DNA of 46,274 nucleotides, from positions 1 through 46,274 of the forward strand of contig OMXJ01000023.1 in assembly GCA_900315015.1 (NCBI GenBank), read 5' to 3'. The position numbers and the translations under genes were made by a program. Under the pieces are notes generated by a model. That model had not been told where the DNA came from, ran no database searches, and saw only the letters and a program-made list of their open reading frames with translations. Positions 1 to 7,494 of the stretch are shown piece after piece (position 1 is the stretch's first letter; every line of letters begins with the position of its first letter). This stretch comes from an uncultured Eubacteriales bacterium. GTDB taxonomy: Bacteria; Bacillota; Clostridia; Lachnospirales; Lachnospiraceae.

Positions 1-725
1 AGGCGCGGTCAATTCAGCTGAAAATGGTTTCAGTATAGGCGGAAACGCAAACACAGCGGCCGCAGCAAGCGATGAAGCCGAGACACTGAAGAACATTTTG
101 GGGATGATGAAGACGGCAATGAGATTGTAAAGCCGGAGGAAAAGCAAAAGGTTGCAGAAGCTGAAAGAAAAGCACAGGAATATAACCGCGCAGCAGAGAT
201 GGAAAAGCGCAACAGGCGGCTTCCAAATAACAGCCTCGACCCTGATAACAGAAGGATAGCAGCAGCCCAGGCGGACGAATGGCATAAACGCAAGGAAAGC
301 CTTCCAAAACCAGAGAGAAGCGTCATAGAGAAAAAACTTGAAAAATATGTTGAAAAAATTGAAAACGGTGATATAATTTACGATATACAGTACTACAGAA
401 AAGTTGAGCTCGATAACTCATCTGTTGTTACCTTCACTACAAAATATGGAAATATAGGCGTTAAAAAGATTTTAACTATCACTGATTGAGATTTTTATAT
501 TTCTGATAATGTTAAGCTTAAACCTAAACAATTACATGAAATAAAAAAGGCATATGATTTAGGAATCAAAATGGTGGGGCTTAAACGAGAAAATGAACCG
601 ATATGTGTTATTGTTCATGACAGAAAAAGGTTTGTCAATGAGGTCTTCAGGAATTGGCTCAATATTCTGAGACGGCAGGAATTAAGGTGCAATACAGTAA
701 GCGGAAACAGGATGGTGAAGAATGA
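1..725 (+). pseudogene. C-terminal part of a decayed large protein, possibly a polymorphic toxin tail (partial at left edge)
   Basis: No single frame is open, but three frames join into one plausible protein tail. Frame 2 from base 2 reads to about base 100, then frame 1 continues through a charged region (KPEEKQKVAEAERK) and a segment with PNNSLDPDNRR. Frame 1 meets an in-frame TGA at 487-489 and carries on with DFYISDNVKLKPKQ. Near base 645 the sense moves to frame 3 (QELAQYSETAGIKVQYSK) and ends at the TGA at 723-725. The jumps fall in a T run at 103-106 and in a GTCTT context near 644, each repairable by one base. The tail overlaps the next start as ATGA, an arrangement common for toxin tails and immunity genes. 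The toxin reading is inference from context, since I recognise no catalytic motif. Homopolymer sequencing errors would give the same picture. Confidence 0.5.
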
Positions 726-1153
726 GAGATTTTGTTATCAGGTCAATTCGAGATATGATAAGTGATGCAATTGGTAGTGAAGATGTTATTGTATGTGGAA
801 TTTCAGCGTTGGAATGTCTAAATCTCTTCAGCGGTTACTTTGAATCTGATGCTATAAATGTTTATTCTCTTTCCAAAGGGACAAATCCGGCTCTCAATTA
901 TCATACTGTAAACTCCTTCGATGAAATTGAAACTGTTTCATGCGGCTCATTTGTGTGTACCTCGGCGAATCAGACCTTTAATGATTTACTGTCTGATTAC
1001 GAAAATGCTGATGAACTTGCACTTTTGGAAGCTCTCAGTAATTATTATCATTTGCACGGTCAAACTTTTGAAGGGCTTGAAATATCAAGTGAAAATATGC
1101 CAGCATTTGACAATATCAGGCAATCCGCTATCGAATACCACTGTGGGGGTTGA
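722..1153 (+). CDS. Small protein resembling an AbiEi-type antitoxin/immunity protein (unrecognised family)
   Basis: An intact 143-residue ORF starts at the ATG that overlaps the preceding stop (ATGA), implying translational coupling. No export signal or membrane segment is visible, so it is probably cytosolic. The order of features (VICGISALECLNLF near residue 25, YHTVNSFDE near 60, then VCTSANQTFNDLLSD near 78-92 and LLEALSNYYHLHG) resembles the layout of AbiEi-like antitoxin domains, where a TSxERTLxD-type motif precedes a helical tail. This is a weak resemblance from memory and not a firm family call. The position right behind a toxin-like tail makes an immunity role the simplest guess. 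It is the only gene in the first 1.6 kb whose frame is undamaged. Confidence 0.6.
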   Translation: MRDFVIRSIRDMISDAIGSEDVIVCGISALECLNLFSGYFESDAINVYSLSKGTNPALNYHTVNSFDEIETVSCGSFVCTSANQTFNDLLSDYENADELALLEALSNYYHLHGQTFEGLEISSENMPAFDNIRQSAIEYHCGG

Positions 1154-1158
1154 TATGA

Positions 1159-1515
1159 ATGGAAGTTACCAACAAAGAAGAACTAATGGAATGTTTTCCC
1201 CACAGTTTAATGCTATATTTATAAAATATCAAAATGATAGTTATGAGCTTTTATGGACAATGATTTATGAATTGTTTCACAAAAAAAGATTCTGTCACAT
1301 ATGCAAAAAGGTTTGCAAATATTAAAACTTATGAGTCATTAGCAGCGATGGAGAGTGAAATATTTAAACCTAAAGTTGATAAATTCATAAAAGAAGGCGT
1401 AGATATTTCAGAAATTAGCGAATATGCGTCTTTATCGTTTTTGGATGGAAAATAAGATGAAGTCTATACTGAAATCCGCACAGCCAAATTGATAGGAAGG
1501 AAAAAGGGCAAGTAA
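1159..1515 (+). pseudogene. Broken small gene downstream of the immunity-like gene (unrecognised)
   Basis: Translation from ATG at 1159 gives MEVTNKEELMECFP and then runs into a stop. A sensible continuation lies in frame 3 (FNAIFIKYQNDSYELLW) after the CCCC run near 1198. Past the seven-A run near 1280 it returns to frame 1 (DSVTYAKRFANIKTYES). The frame-1 stretch reaches a TAA at 1453-1455, but similar-looking sequence (DEVYTEIRTAKLIGRKK) continues to a TAA at 1513-1515. Two shifts in homopolymers plus a possible nonsense codon suggest decay or base-call error. The reconstructed protein is roughly 100-120 residues, soluble, and not assigned to a family. The intact 3' portion alone is 1267-1455. 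Confidence 0.4.
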
Positions 1516-1531
1516 AGGAGGGATTTGATTT

Positions 1532-1658
1532 ATGGTGGTAAATGTTCCTGATGATATATGTCAATTATTTGATGAGGTAAAACCTTACTTAGATAGATAC
1601 CTTAGATTTATTGAAATGGTTTCATGATAATGATGATGATGATCAAGACTTTCAATAA
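1532..1658 (+). pseudogene. Very short acidic-tailed ORF with probable +1 frameshift
   Basis: A good ribosome site (AAAGGAGGG) precedes the ATG at 1532. The straight reading ends after 31 residues at 1627 (MVVNVPDDICQLFDEVKPYL). If one A in the GAAA at about 1614-1617 is dropped, the frame continues as EWFHDNDDDDQDFQ and ends at TAA 1656-1658, just before the terminator. The acidic tail looks natural, so the shorter product is probably the damaged form. No family is recognised. It closes the decayed block that begins at the left edge. Confidence 0.4.
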
Positions 1659-1670
1659 TAAGTGGGTTTA

Positions 1671-1700
1671 AGCACTTGGCAAAATGCCAGGTGCTTTTTT
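1671..1700 (+). terminator. Rho-independent terminator
   Basis: An 11-bp stem (AGCACTTGGCA against TGCCAGGTGCT, one G-U pair) with an AAA loop is followed by TTTTTT. It closes the decayed + strand block. Confidence 0.8.
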
Positions 1701-1755
1701 ACCGCCTTGAAGTATTGGCTTTGATAAATCAAAGTCAGCTTCAGGGCGGTTTTTA
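1701..1755. repeat. Long imperfect hairpin behind the terminator
   Basis: The outer arms ACCGCCTTGAAG and CTTCAGGGCGGT pair over 12 positions with one wobble. The inner arms GGCTTTGAT and ATCAAAGTC pair again around a two-base loop, and a T run follows. It may be a second terminator or a small palindromic repeat unit; I cannot tell which from one copy. Confidence 0.55.
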
Positions 1756-1809
1756 GTGGAGACACCACTATAAAAACTGATACAGGGAGACACAAAGAAA
1801 ATTTTTGAT

Positions 1810-1837
1810 TTGAATTTTACGGAGATTTATGTATAAT
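1810..1837 (+). promoter_or_regulatory. Candidate promoter for the DUF4250 gene
   Basis: TTGAAT (1810-1815), a 16-base spacer, then a perfect TATAAT (1832-1837). Transcription would begin inside the inverted repeat at 1838-1864. Confidence 0.45.
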
Positions 1838-1872
1838 TAGGTATGGTGTTTATCACTATACCTATTTTTTTT
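1838..1872. promoter_or_regulatory. Inverted repeat with T run: operator or terminator
   Basis: The arms TAGGTATGGTG and CACTATACCTA pair around TTTAT with one wobble, and eight or more T follow. By shape it is a terminator. However, it begins one base after a perfect TATAAT, so for transcripts from that promoter it would span the start site and act more like an operator. Either reading is possible. Confidence 0.5.
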
Positions 1873-1972
1873 CATTCCGGATTTTATATTTTTTTTTAAC
1901 GAAATAGTGGAATGAAGGTATAAAGGTATTATTTTAAACGTTTATTTTTATTTTTATGAAGGAAGGTATAAT

Positions 1973-2158
1973 ATGAATTTACCAAAGGATCCATTCATGC
2001 TTCTTAGCATTGTGAACATGCAGCTCAGGGATTTTTATCCGAATCTTGATGAATTCTGCGCCGACAAGGACGTTGACAAGCAGGAGATCATCGACATTAT
2101 CGCTAAGGCCAAGTATGAATATAACGAAGAATTGAACCAGTTTAAGCCTGTAGTTTGA
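1973..2158 (+). CDS. DUF4250 domain-containing protein
   Basis: A 61-residue protein beginning MNLPKDPFMLLSIVNMQLRD, with a GGAAGG ribosome site seven bases upstream. The opening and the later pattern (DKQEIIDIIAKAKYEYNEE.NQF) match the DUF4250 family, a short conserved protein of Clostridia, and the length is normal for it. Function is unknown. It has no signal peptide or membrane segment and should be cytosolic. It stands alone on the + strand between the operator-like dyad upstream and the gpmI leader downstream. The family call is by recognition of the N-terminal signature. Confidence 0.85.
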   Translation: MNLPKDPFMLLSIVNMQLRDFYPNLDEFCADKDVDKQEIIDIIAKAKYEYNEELNQFKPVV

Positions 2159-2230
2159 TTTTTAAGTCAAATTGCATAGAAAGTGCTGTATTTCAATGTT
2201 AATTTTTTAACAAAAATTGCGATTTTGCTA

Positions 2231-2259
2231 TTGAAATATTTTTAAATTTATGGTTTAAT
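2231..2259 (+). promoter_or_regulatory. Candidate gpmI promoter
   Basis: TTGAAA, a 17-base spacer, then TTTAAT, about 120 bases before the gpmI start. The AT-rich context lowers certainty. Confidence 0.35.
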
Positions 2260-2379
2260 TAAGTACTTAGAGAATGCTAACTGATTTGTATTTATAGAAC
2301 TGATTCTTTTACTTGGCTTGAATCAGTAGTTTTTGGAAATAATATTTCAACTATACAATTTTTAAAGGAGATTTGAATT

Positions 2380-3975
2380 ATGGATAAGAAACCAGTTGTT
2401 CTTATGATACTTGACGGTTTTGGTATTGCAGAACCAAGCGAGGGTAATGCTGTTTACCTTGCTAAAACACCTAACATTGACAAGCTTATGACTAATGATC
2501 CTTACGTTTTAGGTAAGGCTTCAGGTCTTGCTGTTGGTCTTCCTGATGGTCAGATGGGTAACTCTGAGGTAGGTCATATGAATATGGGTGCAGGAAGAGT
2601 TATTTACCAGGATCTAACACTTATTACAAAGCTTATCGAGGATGGAGACTTCTTCAAGAACGAAGTGCTTTTAAAGGCTATCGAGAACTGCAAGAAGAAT
2701 AATTCAGATCTTCATTTATGGGGACTTCTTTCAGATGGTGGCGTTCATAGCCATATTACTCATCTTTTTGGTCTTCTTGAGCTTTGCAAGAGAGAGAACT
2801 TTGACAGAGTATACGTTCATCCATTCATGGATGGCCGTGATACACCTCCTATGAGCGGTAAGGGCTACATGCAGCAGCTCGTTGACAAGATGAAGGAAAT
2901 CGGTGTTGGTAAGGTTGCTTCTATTTCAGGCCGTTACTACGCTATGGATAGAGATAACAACTGGGATCGTATTCAGCTTGCTTATGATTCACTTGTTACT
3001 GGTGAAGGCGTTAAGGCTACAGATCCTGTAGAGGCTATGCAGGCTTCTTATGATGCTGGTAAGACAGACGAGTTCGTTATTCCTACAGTTATCACTGATG
3101 CTGATGGAAAGCCAGTTTCTCTTGTTAAGCCTAACGATTCAGTTATTTTCTTCAACTTCCGTCCTGACAGAGCTAGACAGATTACTAGAGCTTTCTGCAT
3201 GACAGATGAGGAAATTGCTGCTACAAATGGTGATGTTTACAATACTAAGAGCATCTGCTCACTTAAGAGAGCTAATGGTTTCATGCCTCTTACATTCGTT
3301 TGCTTCAAGAACTATGAGGAAGCCATTAATAATAAGCTCGTTGCTTTCGAGAAGAAGGATATTGTTAATACCTTCGGTGAGATTATCGCAGCTAATGGTC
3401 TTAAGCAGCTTCGTCTTGCTGAGACAGAGAAGTATGCTCATGTAACATTCTTCTTTAATGGCGGTAAGGATGAGCCTAATAAGGATGAGGATAGAATCCT
3501 TGTTAATTCTCCAGCTGTTGCTACTTACGATCTTAAGCCTGAAATGAGCGCTCCTGAGGTTAGCAAGAACCTTAACGAGGCTATTGTTTCTGGTAAGTAT
3601 GATGTTATTATCATCAACTTCGCTAACCCAGACATGGTAGGTCATACTGGTTCAATTCCTGCAGCTATCAAGGCTGTTGAAGCTGTTGATACCTTCGTTG
3701 GCCAGGCTGCTGAGAAGATAGATCAGGCAAATGGTGTTCTTTTCATTTGTGCAGACCATGGTAACTGCGATCAGATGATCAACTTTGAGACAGGCCAGCC
3801 TCATACAGCTCATACATCAAACCCAGTTCCTTTCATTCTTCATAACTATGACAAGGATTATACTCTTCGTGAGGGCGGCGCTCTTTGCGATATCGCTCCT
3901 ACACTTCTTGAGATTATGGGAATTAAGCAGCCTGAGGAGATGACAGGTAAGTCACTTCTTGTTAAGAAGAACTAA
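2380..3975 (+). CDS. gpmI: 2,3-bisphosphoglycerate-independent phosphoglycerate mutase
   Basis: Interconverts 3-phosphoglycerate and 2-phosphoglycerate in glycolysis through a phosphoserine intermediate and a two-metal (Mn/Zn) site, in the cytosol. At 531 residues it is near the usual 510-550. The metal-binding D12 lies in MILDGFG and the nucleophile S62 in MGNSEVGH. Downstream are RDTPP, FNFRPDRAR, the alkaline-phosphatase-type DHGNCD and HTAHTSNPVP. The start is set by AAAGGAG eight bases upstream. Codon use is strongly biased (CTT, AAG, GCT), as expected of a highly expressed gene. It is monocistronic or carries only the small gene at 4005; the usual gap-pgk-tpi neighbours are absent. Confidence 0.98.
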   Translation: MDKKPVVLMILDGFGIAEPSEGNAVYLAKTPNIDKLMTNDPYVLGKASGLAVGLPDGQMGNSEVGHMNMGAGRVIYQDLTLITKLIEDGDFFKNEVLLKAIENCKKNNSDLHLWGLLSDGGVHSHITHLFGLLELCKRENFDRVYVHPFMDGRDTPPMSGKGYMQQLVDKMKEIGVGKVASISGRYYAMDRDNNWDRIQLAYDSLVTGEGVKATDPVEAMQASYDAGKTDEFVIPTVITDADGKPVSLVKPNDSVIFFNFRPDRARQITRAFCMTDEEIAATNGDVYNTKSICSLKRANGFMPLTFVCFKNYEEAINNKLVAFEKKDIVNTFGEIIAANGLKQLRLAETEKYAHVTFFFNGGKDEPNKDEDRILVNSPAVATYDLKPEMSAPEVSKNLNEAIVSGKYDVIIINFANPDMVGHTGSIPAAIKAVEAVDTFVGQAAEKIDQANGVLFICADHGNCDQMINFETGQPHTAHTSNPVPFILHNYDKDYTLREGGALCDIAPTLLEIMGIKQPEEMTGKSLLVKKN

Positions 3976-4004
3976 TTTTGATTTTTAATTATTTATAGAT
4001 TATT

Positions 4005-4463
4005 ATGGATGATAGAATATTTATTGCAATTATAAGTGAAGGTTGTAGATACGAAGCTGAAAAGATTAATGTTCCTTTTAATTTTCTTTGGCGCTATAAA
4101 GAAAAATATAAGCTTGAAGAAGTTATTCAGTTATGGAAGTTTTTTATTAGCTCTATTCTTACAAAAAATGAAAATGATCCTATACCTTTCGATGTAGTTG
4201 CAAAGGTAAGATTTAAGGACATTGCATCTCGAATTGATGTCGGCCCTTCTTATTCTAGAATATCTATTAGCTGGGATAATCTTGAGGTCACACCTTTTGA
4301 TATGGATGAAAAACTTGAGAGGTCATTTTATTTGACTCTATCAAGCAAGCTTACCAGCGCTCTTAATGAAAAAGGTAGGGCGGCTAAGTATCAGATATTA
4401 AAGGATATTCATACTTTAATTATGATTAACATGCCTTTACTTGTTCTTAAGTACGGTTACTAA
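4005..4463 (+). CDS. Hypothetical protein downstream of gpmI
   Basis: A 152-residue ORF beginning 29 bases after gpmI and ending just before a strong terminator, so the two are probably co-transcribed. No clear Shine-Dalgarno sequence precedes the ATG (TAGATTATTATGG), suggesting weak translation. The protein is soluble, mixed alpha/beta by composition, with no signal peptide, and holds FNFLWRYKEKYKLEE near residue 26 and SRISISWDNLEV near 84. I do not recognise a family. The terminator placement and the absence of overlapping better ORFs support a real gene. The pairing with gpmI gives no functional hint by itself. Confidence 0.7.
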   Translation: MDDRIFIAIISEGCRYEAEKINVPFNFLWRYKEKYKLEEVIQLWKFFISSILTKNENDPIPFDVVAKVRFKDIASRIDVGPSYSRISISWDNLEVTPFDMDEKLERSFYLTLSSKLTSALNEKGRAAKYQILKDIHTLIMINMPLLVLKYGY

Positions 4464-4532
4464 ATTCATATATTTTATCAAATGTAATTTTAAATAAAGC
4501 TAAAAGGGGCTATAAAAACTCCTTTAAAATAG

Positions 4533-4567
4533 AAATCGCACCGGGCCCTTGCTCGATGCGATTTTTT
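4533..4567 (+). terminator. Rho-independent terminator of the gpmI transcript
   Basis: AAATCGCA pairs with TGCGATTT, and inside it CGGGC pairs with GCTCG around a CCTT loop; TTTTTT follows. Confidence 0.9.
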
Positions 4568-4593
4568 GTATTGCCTCTTAAGAATAAAAATTA

Positions 4594-4768
4594 GAGTCTG
4601 ACCTAGAACCGAACTATTCTCTAATTTCAGTCTGAATTAGAATCAGAATTGGAGTTTGAGCTAGAACTGAACTAATTACTAATTTTAGTCTGAATTAGAA
4701 TCAGAATTGGAGTCTGAGCTAGAATCAGAACTGGAATTATAATTAGAGTCTGAAGTATAATTCGAGCT
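4594..4768. repeat. 58-bp imperfect tandem repeat, about three units
   Basis: GAGTCTGA/GAGTTTGA-type anchors recur at 4594, 4652 and 4710, and AGTCTGAATTAGAATCAG recurs at 4629 and 4687, all exactly 58 bases apart. The third unit lies inside the recombinase gene and encodes part of its Ser/Asp/Asn tail. The other two lie beyond its stop. Because 58 is not a multiple of three, each added unit changes the frame and so the tail. Confidence 0.85.
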
Positions 4769-5836
4769 AGATTCTGAATGTAGAGATACTATATTTCTTG
4801 CCTGTCTGCGGCGATCTTCATCTATGGCAGCATAATGCTTTTTAGTTGTATTTACATCTTTATGGCCTAATACATCAGCTACAAGATAAATGTCACCGGT
4901 TTTTCTATATAGATTTGTTCCGTAGGTACTACGAAGCTTATGAGGCGTAATTTTCTTTGTGCTTGTTACCGTACTTGTATATTTCTTTACCATTATTTCT
5001 ACTGTGCGTACTCCCATACGGCGTTTACGGTCGGAGAGGAAGAGAGCATTTTCGTGTCCTTCTACTATGCCAGATATTGCATTTCTTTCTTTTAAATACA
5101 TCTCTAGCTGTTTTTTTATTTCATCTGAGAAATAAACTATTGATTCATATCCACCTTTTCGAACTATTTTTATTCCGCAGTTCTTAAAATCTACATCTCC
5201 AATATCTAGACCAACACATTCAGATACACGGATTCCAGTACCAAGTAATAAGGATATCATGGTAAGGTCACGCAGTTTATTCTTATTATGGAAGCGTTTC
5301 TGAGCATCTGATAAGGTTTCACCTGTTTCTACAACATCTAATAGCCTTGAGACTTCCTCAGTATCCATGCGGACTATGGCTTTATCATGAAGCTTTGGCA
5401 TGTCTATCTGCATGGCTGGATTAGTATCGATTGATTGATTTTTGTAGAAAAAATTGTACATGGAGCGGAGAGAAGACATCTTCCTTTTTATTGCTCTCTC
5501 ATTGTTAATTATTTCACAATGTGTTTCTGGATCAATATAGTATTTAAGATAATGCTCATATTCCTCAATATCCTCGGTAGTGATCTGATCGAGCATTTTT
5601 AGCGGAAAATCAACGATTTCCATGTTTTTATAGACAGGATTTACCTGCTTTATAAATCTAAAAAACACCTCATTATCGCCTAAATAAGCAATTCTTGTAC
5701 GAGGCTGTGTTTTTTGCTCGATTCCATAGATATAGGTTTTCATGAATCTTGGAAGTCTTGCAAGCATTTCACGAAGTTTTAGGACATATTCCTTATTTTT
5801 AACTTCAGTATACGTTGGATTATTATTTTCAGCCAT
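4685..5836 (-). CDS. Tyrosine recombinase/integrase (XerC/D-like) with Ser/Asp-rich tail
   Basis: A site-specific DNA recombinase of 383 residues. The N-terminal SAM-like core-binding domain covers about 30-145 and the catalytic domain about 150-350. The full catalytic set is visible: R203 (GTGIRVSE), K227 (VRKGG), H299/R302 (HKLR), H325 (LGHKD) and the nucleophile Y335 (KKHYA). Length and order fit Xer-like enzymes, which act in chromosome dimer resolution or element integration. The last 30 residues (353-383) are a Ser/Asp/Asn low-complexity tail encoded by repeat DNA and are atypical. No excisionase, relaxase or phage structural genes lie nearby, so an element-borne role is unproven. The start follows an AGGA site. 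Confidence 0.93.
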   Translation of the reverse strand: MAENNNPTYTEVKNKEYVLKLREMLARLPRFMKTYIYGIEQKTQPRTRIAYLGDNEVFFRFIKQVNPVYKNMEIVDFPLKMLDQITTEDIEEYEHYLKYYIDPETHCEIINNERAIKRKMSSLRSMYNFFYKNQSIDTNPAMQIDMPKLHDKAIVRMDTEEVSRLLDVVETGETLSDAQKRFHNKNKLRDLTMISLLLGTGIRVSECVGLDIGDVDFKNCGIKIVRKGGYESIVYFSDEIKKQLEMYLKERNAISGIVEGHENALFLSDRKRRMGVRTVEIMVKKYTSTVTSTKKITPHKLRSTYGTNLYRKTGDIYLVADVLGHKDVNTTKKHYAAIDEDRRRQARNIVSLHSESSSNYTSDSNYNSSSDSSSDSNSDSNSD

Positions 5837-6290
5837 TTTTTTGTCCTTATTATATTAGTTATTTTTGCTGGCATTTATAGTTACTAAATGTCATAAGTAT
5901 TTATATATGTAGCATTTACGTATAATTATAATTCTTTGTGTATTGTTATAATTTAAACTGTAATTTGATTTACATAAATTATTTAAATATATTCTGAGCA
6001 ATTTTAGCCCCGTAGGGAGGCTTATAGCTTAAAGGCGAACAAATATGCGCTAAAGAATTTAAAAGCCCTTAAACGGACAAATACAAAGCCAGAAGCCATA
6101 TCACTCTCGACTACTTACCATTATTTCGTTAAACCTGCATTTAGCGAAAAGTTATCTGTCACTTATTATACCATCTTCTATTTCATTTTGCAAGTATTTG
6201 CTCGGGATTTTGACTTAAAATTAGAGATTTTTTCATTGTATTTGTAATCATAATTAGAGCTTGATAATTGATATCAGTCTTTAATATATA
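5837..6290. other. Noncoding interval between recombinase and repressor, with an inverted repeat at 6124-6149
   Basis: No convincing ORF lies on either strand. The notable element is the inverted repeat TTTCGTTAAA-CCTGCA-TTTAGCGAAA at 6124-6149, ten-base arms with one mismatch. A small hairpin with CCCCGTAGGGAGG lies near 6009. Recombinase promoter elements should sit just upstream of 5836, where TATAAT occurs near 5858. The interval could hold the recombinase's crossover or arm sites, but that is only positional inference. Confidence 0.4.
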
Positions 6291-6320
6291 AAGGCCTACA
6301 TTTCTTAAAATGTAAGCCTT
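6291..6320 (-). terminator. Terminator hairpin after the S24 repressor gene
   Basis: AAGGCCTACATTT and AAATGTAAGCCTT form a 13-bp stem with one wobble just past the stop of the - strand gene. The T tract on that strand is weak. Confidence 0.65.
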
Positions 6321-6349
6321 AGTTTAAAATTACAATATGCTTTTGGATA

Positions 6350-7246
6350 TTATATGTCCATATCGCTGGTTACCGGAGAAGTTCCGACAATTTTTCCGAA
6401 TACCTTAAAATCGTGTTCATCATTAAGTGGCTTGGGTGCGTATTCAGGATTGACTGATACAAGTGCACTTTTTCCATTTTCACTAACGAACTGCTTGCAA
6501 AGAGCATCTCCATCATAGTTGAATATACCAAATTCGCCGCTTTCAATATATGCCTGGCTATGTACCCATACCAGATCTCCATTTTTGAACTTTGGCTGCA
6601 TTGAATTTCCGCTGATTCTTACGGCAAAATCTGCTGATGCTGGTATATTTTCAGGTACATCGATCATATTACTTGAATCTGATTCTGAATCCATGTAGTT
6701 TCCTGGACCAGCTGATACAGCAAGATCATAAAATGGAAGTAGTCTGCGTACATTTCCGATTTTTTCTTTTTCTATTATTATTACATTTGATTTCTCATTC
6801 TTGAATGACTCTGCATCTGGGAGCTTATCTGCTGGTACAGAATGGATTCTAGGCTTATTTACACGCACTTTTCTCTGCTTCCCCTTTATTCTTGATACAT
6901 TTGCGTCTGCAGAATTTGATTCCTTTACCTCGCCATTGCGATATTTCTGAGCATCTACAAGGTTTGAGATATAATCTAATACTTTATTTCTATTTTCTTC
7001 GCTGAGCTGACTTAATGGGAATTCTACGTCTTCATGTCCGAATGCTCCGCGAACATCTGATACTTCAAATATTCTCATTAATTCAAGGAACTGCAAAGCA
7101 TTAGGAACATTTATATCTTTTTCCCATCTGCTGACTGATTGATTTAGGGTTACAAAGCCTGCTTCTGTCATTTTTGTTGCTACATCGATCTGTGATAACC
7201 CTTTTGCTTTACGTAATTTAGTTAATATCTTTCCAAAGGACTCCAT
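6350..7246 (-). CDS. HTH-XRE/S24 peptidase autocleaving repressor (LexA/CI-like)
   Basis: A 298-residue DNA-binding repressor of the CI/LexA type. An XRE helix-turn-helix covers about residues 3-65 (GLSQIDVATKM, then VSRWEKD). A linker follows, then an S24 serine peptidase domain from about 165. The self-cleavage dipeptide is A179-G180 in VSAGPG, the nucleophile S215 in SGNSMQPKF, and the general base K251 in ALCKQF. Such proteins self-cleave when RecA is activated by DNA damage and release stress or prophage genes. The start follows a strong AAAGGAGGG. It has its own promoter and terminator and so is probably autoregulated. With the nearby recombinase it may be the relic of an integrated element, but no other phage gene is present. 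Confidence 0.93.
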   Translation of the reverse strand: MESFGKILTKLRKAKGLSQIDVATKMTEAGFVTLNQSVSRWEKDINVPNALQFLELMRIFEVSDVRGAFGHEDVEFPLSQLSEENRNKVLDYISNLVDAQKYRNGEVKESNSADANVSRIKGKQRKVRVNKPRIHSVPADKLPDAESFKNEKSNVIIIEKEKIGNVRRLLPFYDLAVSAGPGNYMDSESDSSNMIDVPENIPASADFAVRISGNSMQPKFKNGDLVWVHSQAYIESGEFGIFNYDGDALCKQFVSENGKSALVSVNPEYAPKPLNDEHDFKVFGKIVGTSPVTSDMDI

Positions 7247-7315
7247 CCAGCCCTCCTTTCATTTTTTGTATTATAAAAATTGCGTAATAATATAATCTCT
7301 TTTATTAATGTATAA

Positions 7316-7344
7316 AGTATATCACGAAATACAATAAAAATCAA
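7316..7344 (-). promoter_or_regulatory. Promoter of the S24 repressor gene
   Basis: On the - strand TTGATT, exactly 17 bases, then TATACT. The start codon lies about 70 bases downstream. Confidence 0.7.
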
Positions 7345-7400
7345 CTTAAAAATCAAAAATTACAAGATAAAATAATATAGCTACAATCTTCACTCATTTA

Positions 7401-7446
7401 AAAAAGCCATACAGGTTGCGTTTTTACGCGGTCTGCAAGGCTTTTT
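7401..7446 (-). terminator. Bidirectional hairpin terminator after the lipoprotein genes
   Basis: AAAAGCC and GGCTTTT form the base and GCGT/ACGC the top of the stem, with T runs on both strands. It lies 49 bases past the stop of the lipoprotein ending at 7495. Confidence 0.75.
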
Positions 7447-7494
7447 ATTCTTATTATCTGTCAAAGATGGGATTATGCACCATTAATCTTGAAG

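Noticed and set aside
6005-6105. Possible riboswitch in the recombinase-repressor gap
   Set aside because: The CCCCGTAGGGAGG hairpin and purine-rich stretches do not match any riboswitch consensus I could recall (cyclic di-AMP, ZTP, cyclic di-GMP, THF). It is also not in the leader of a metabolic gene.
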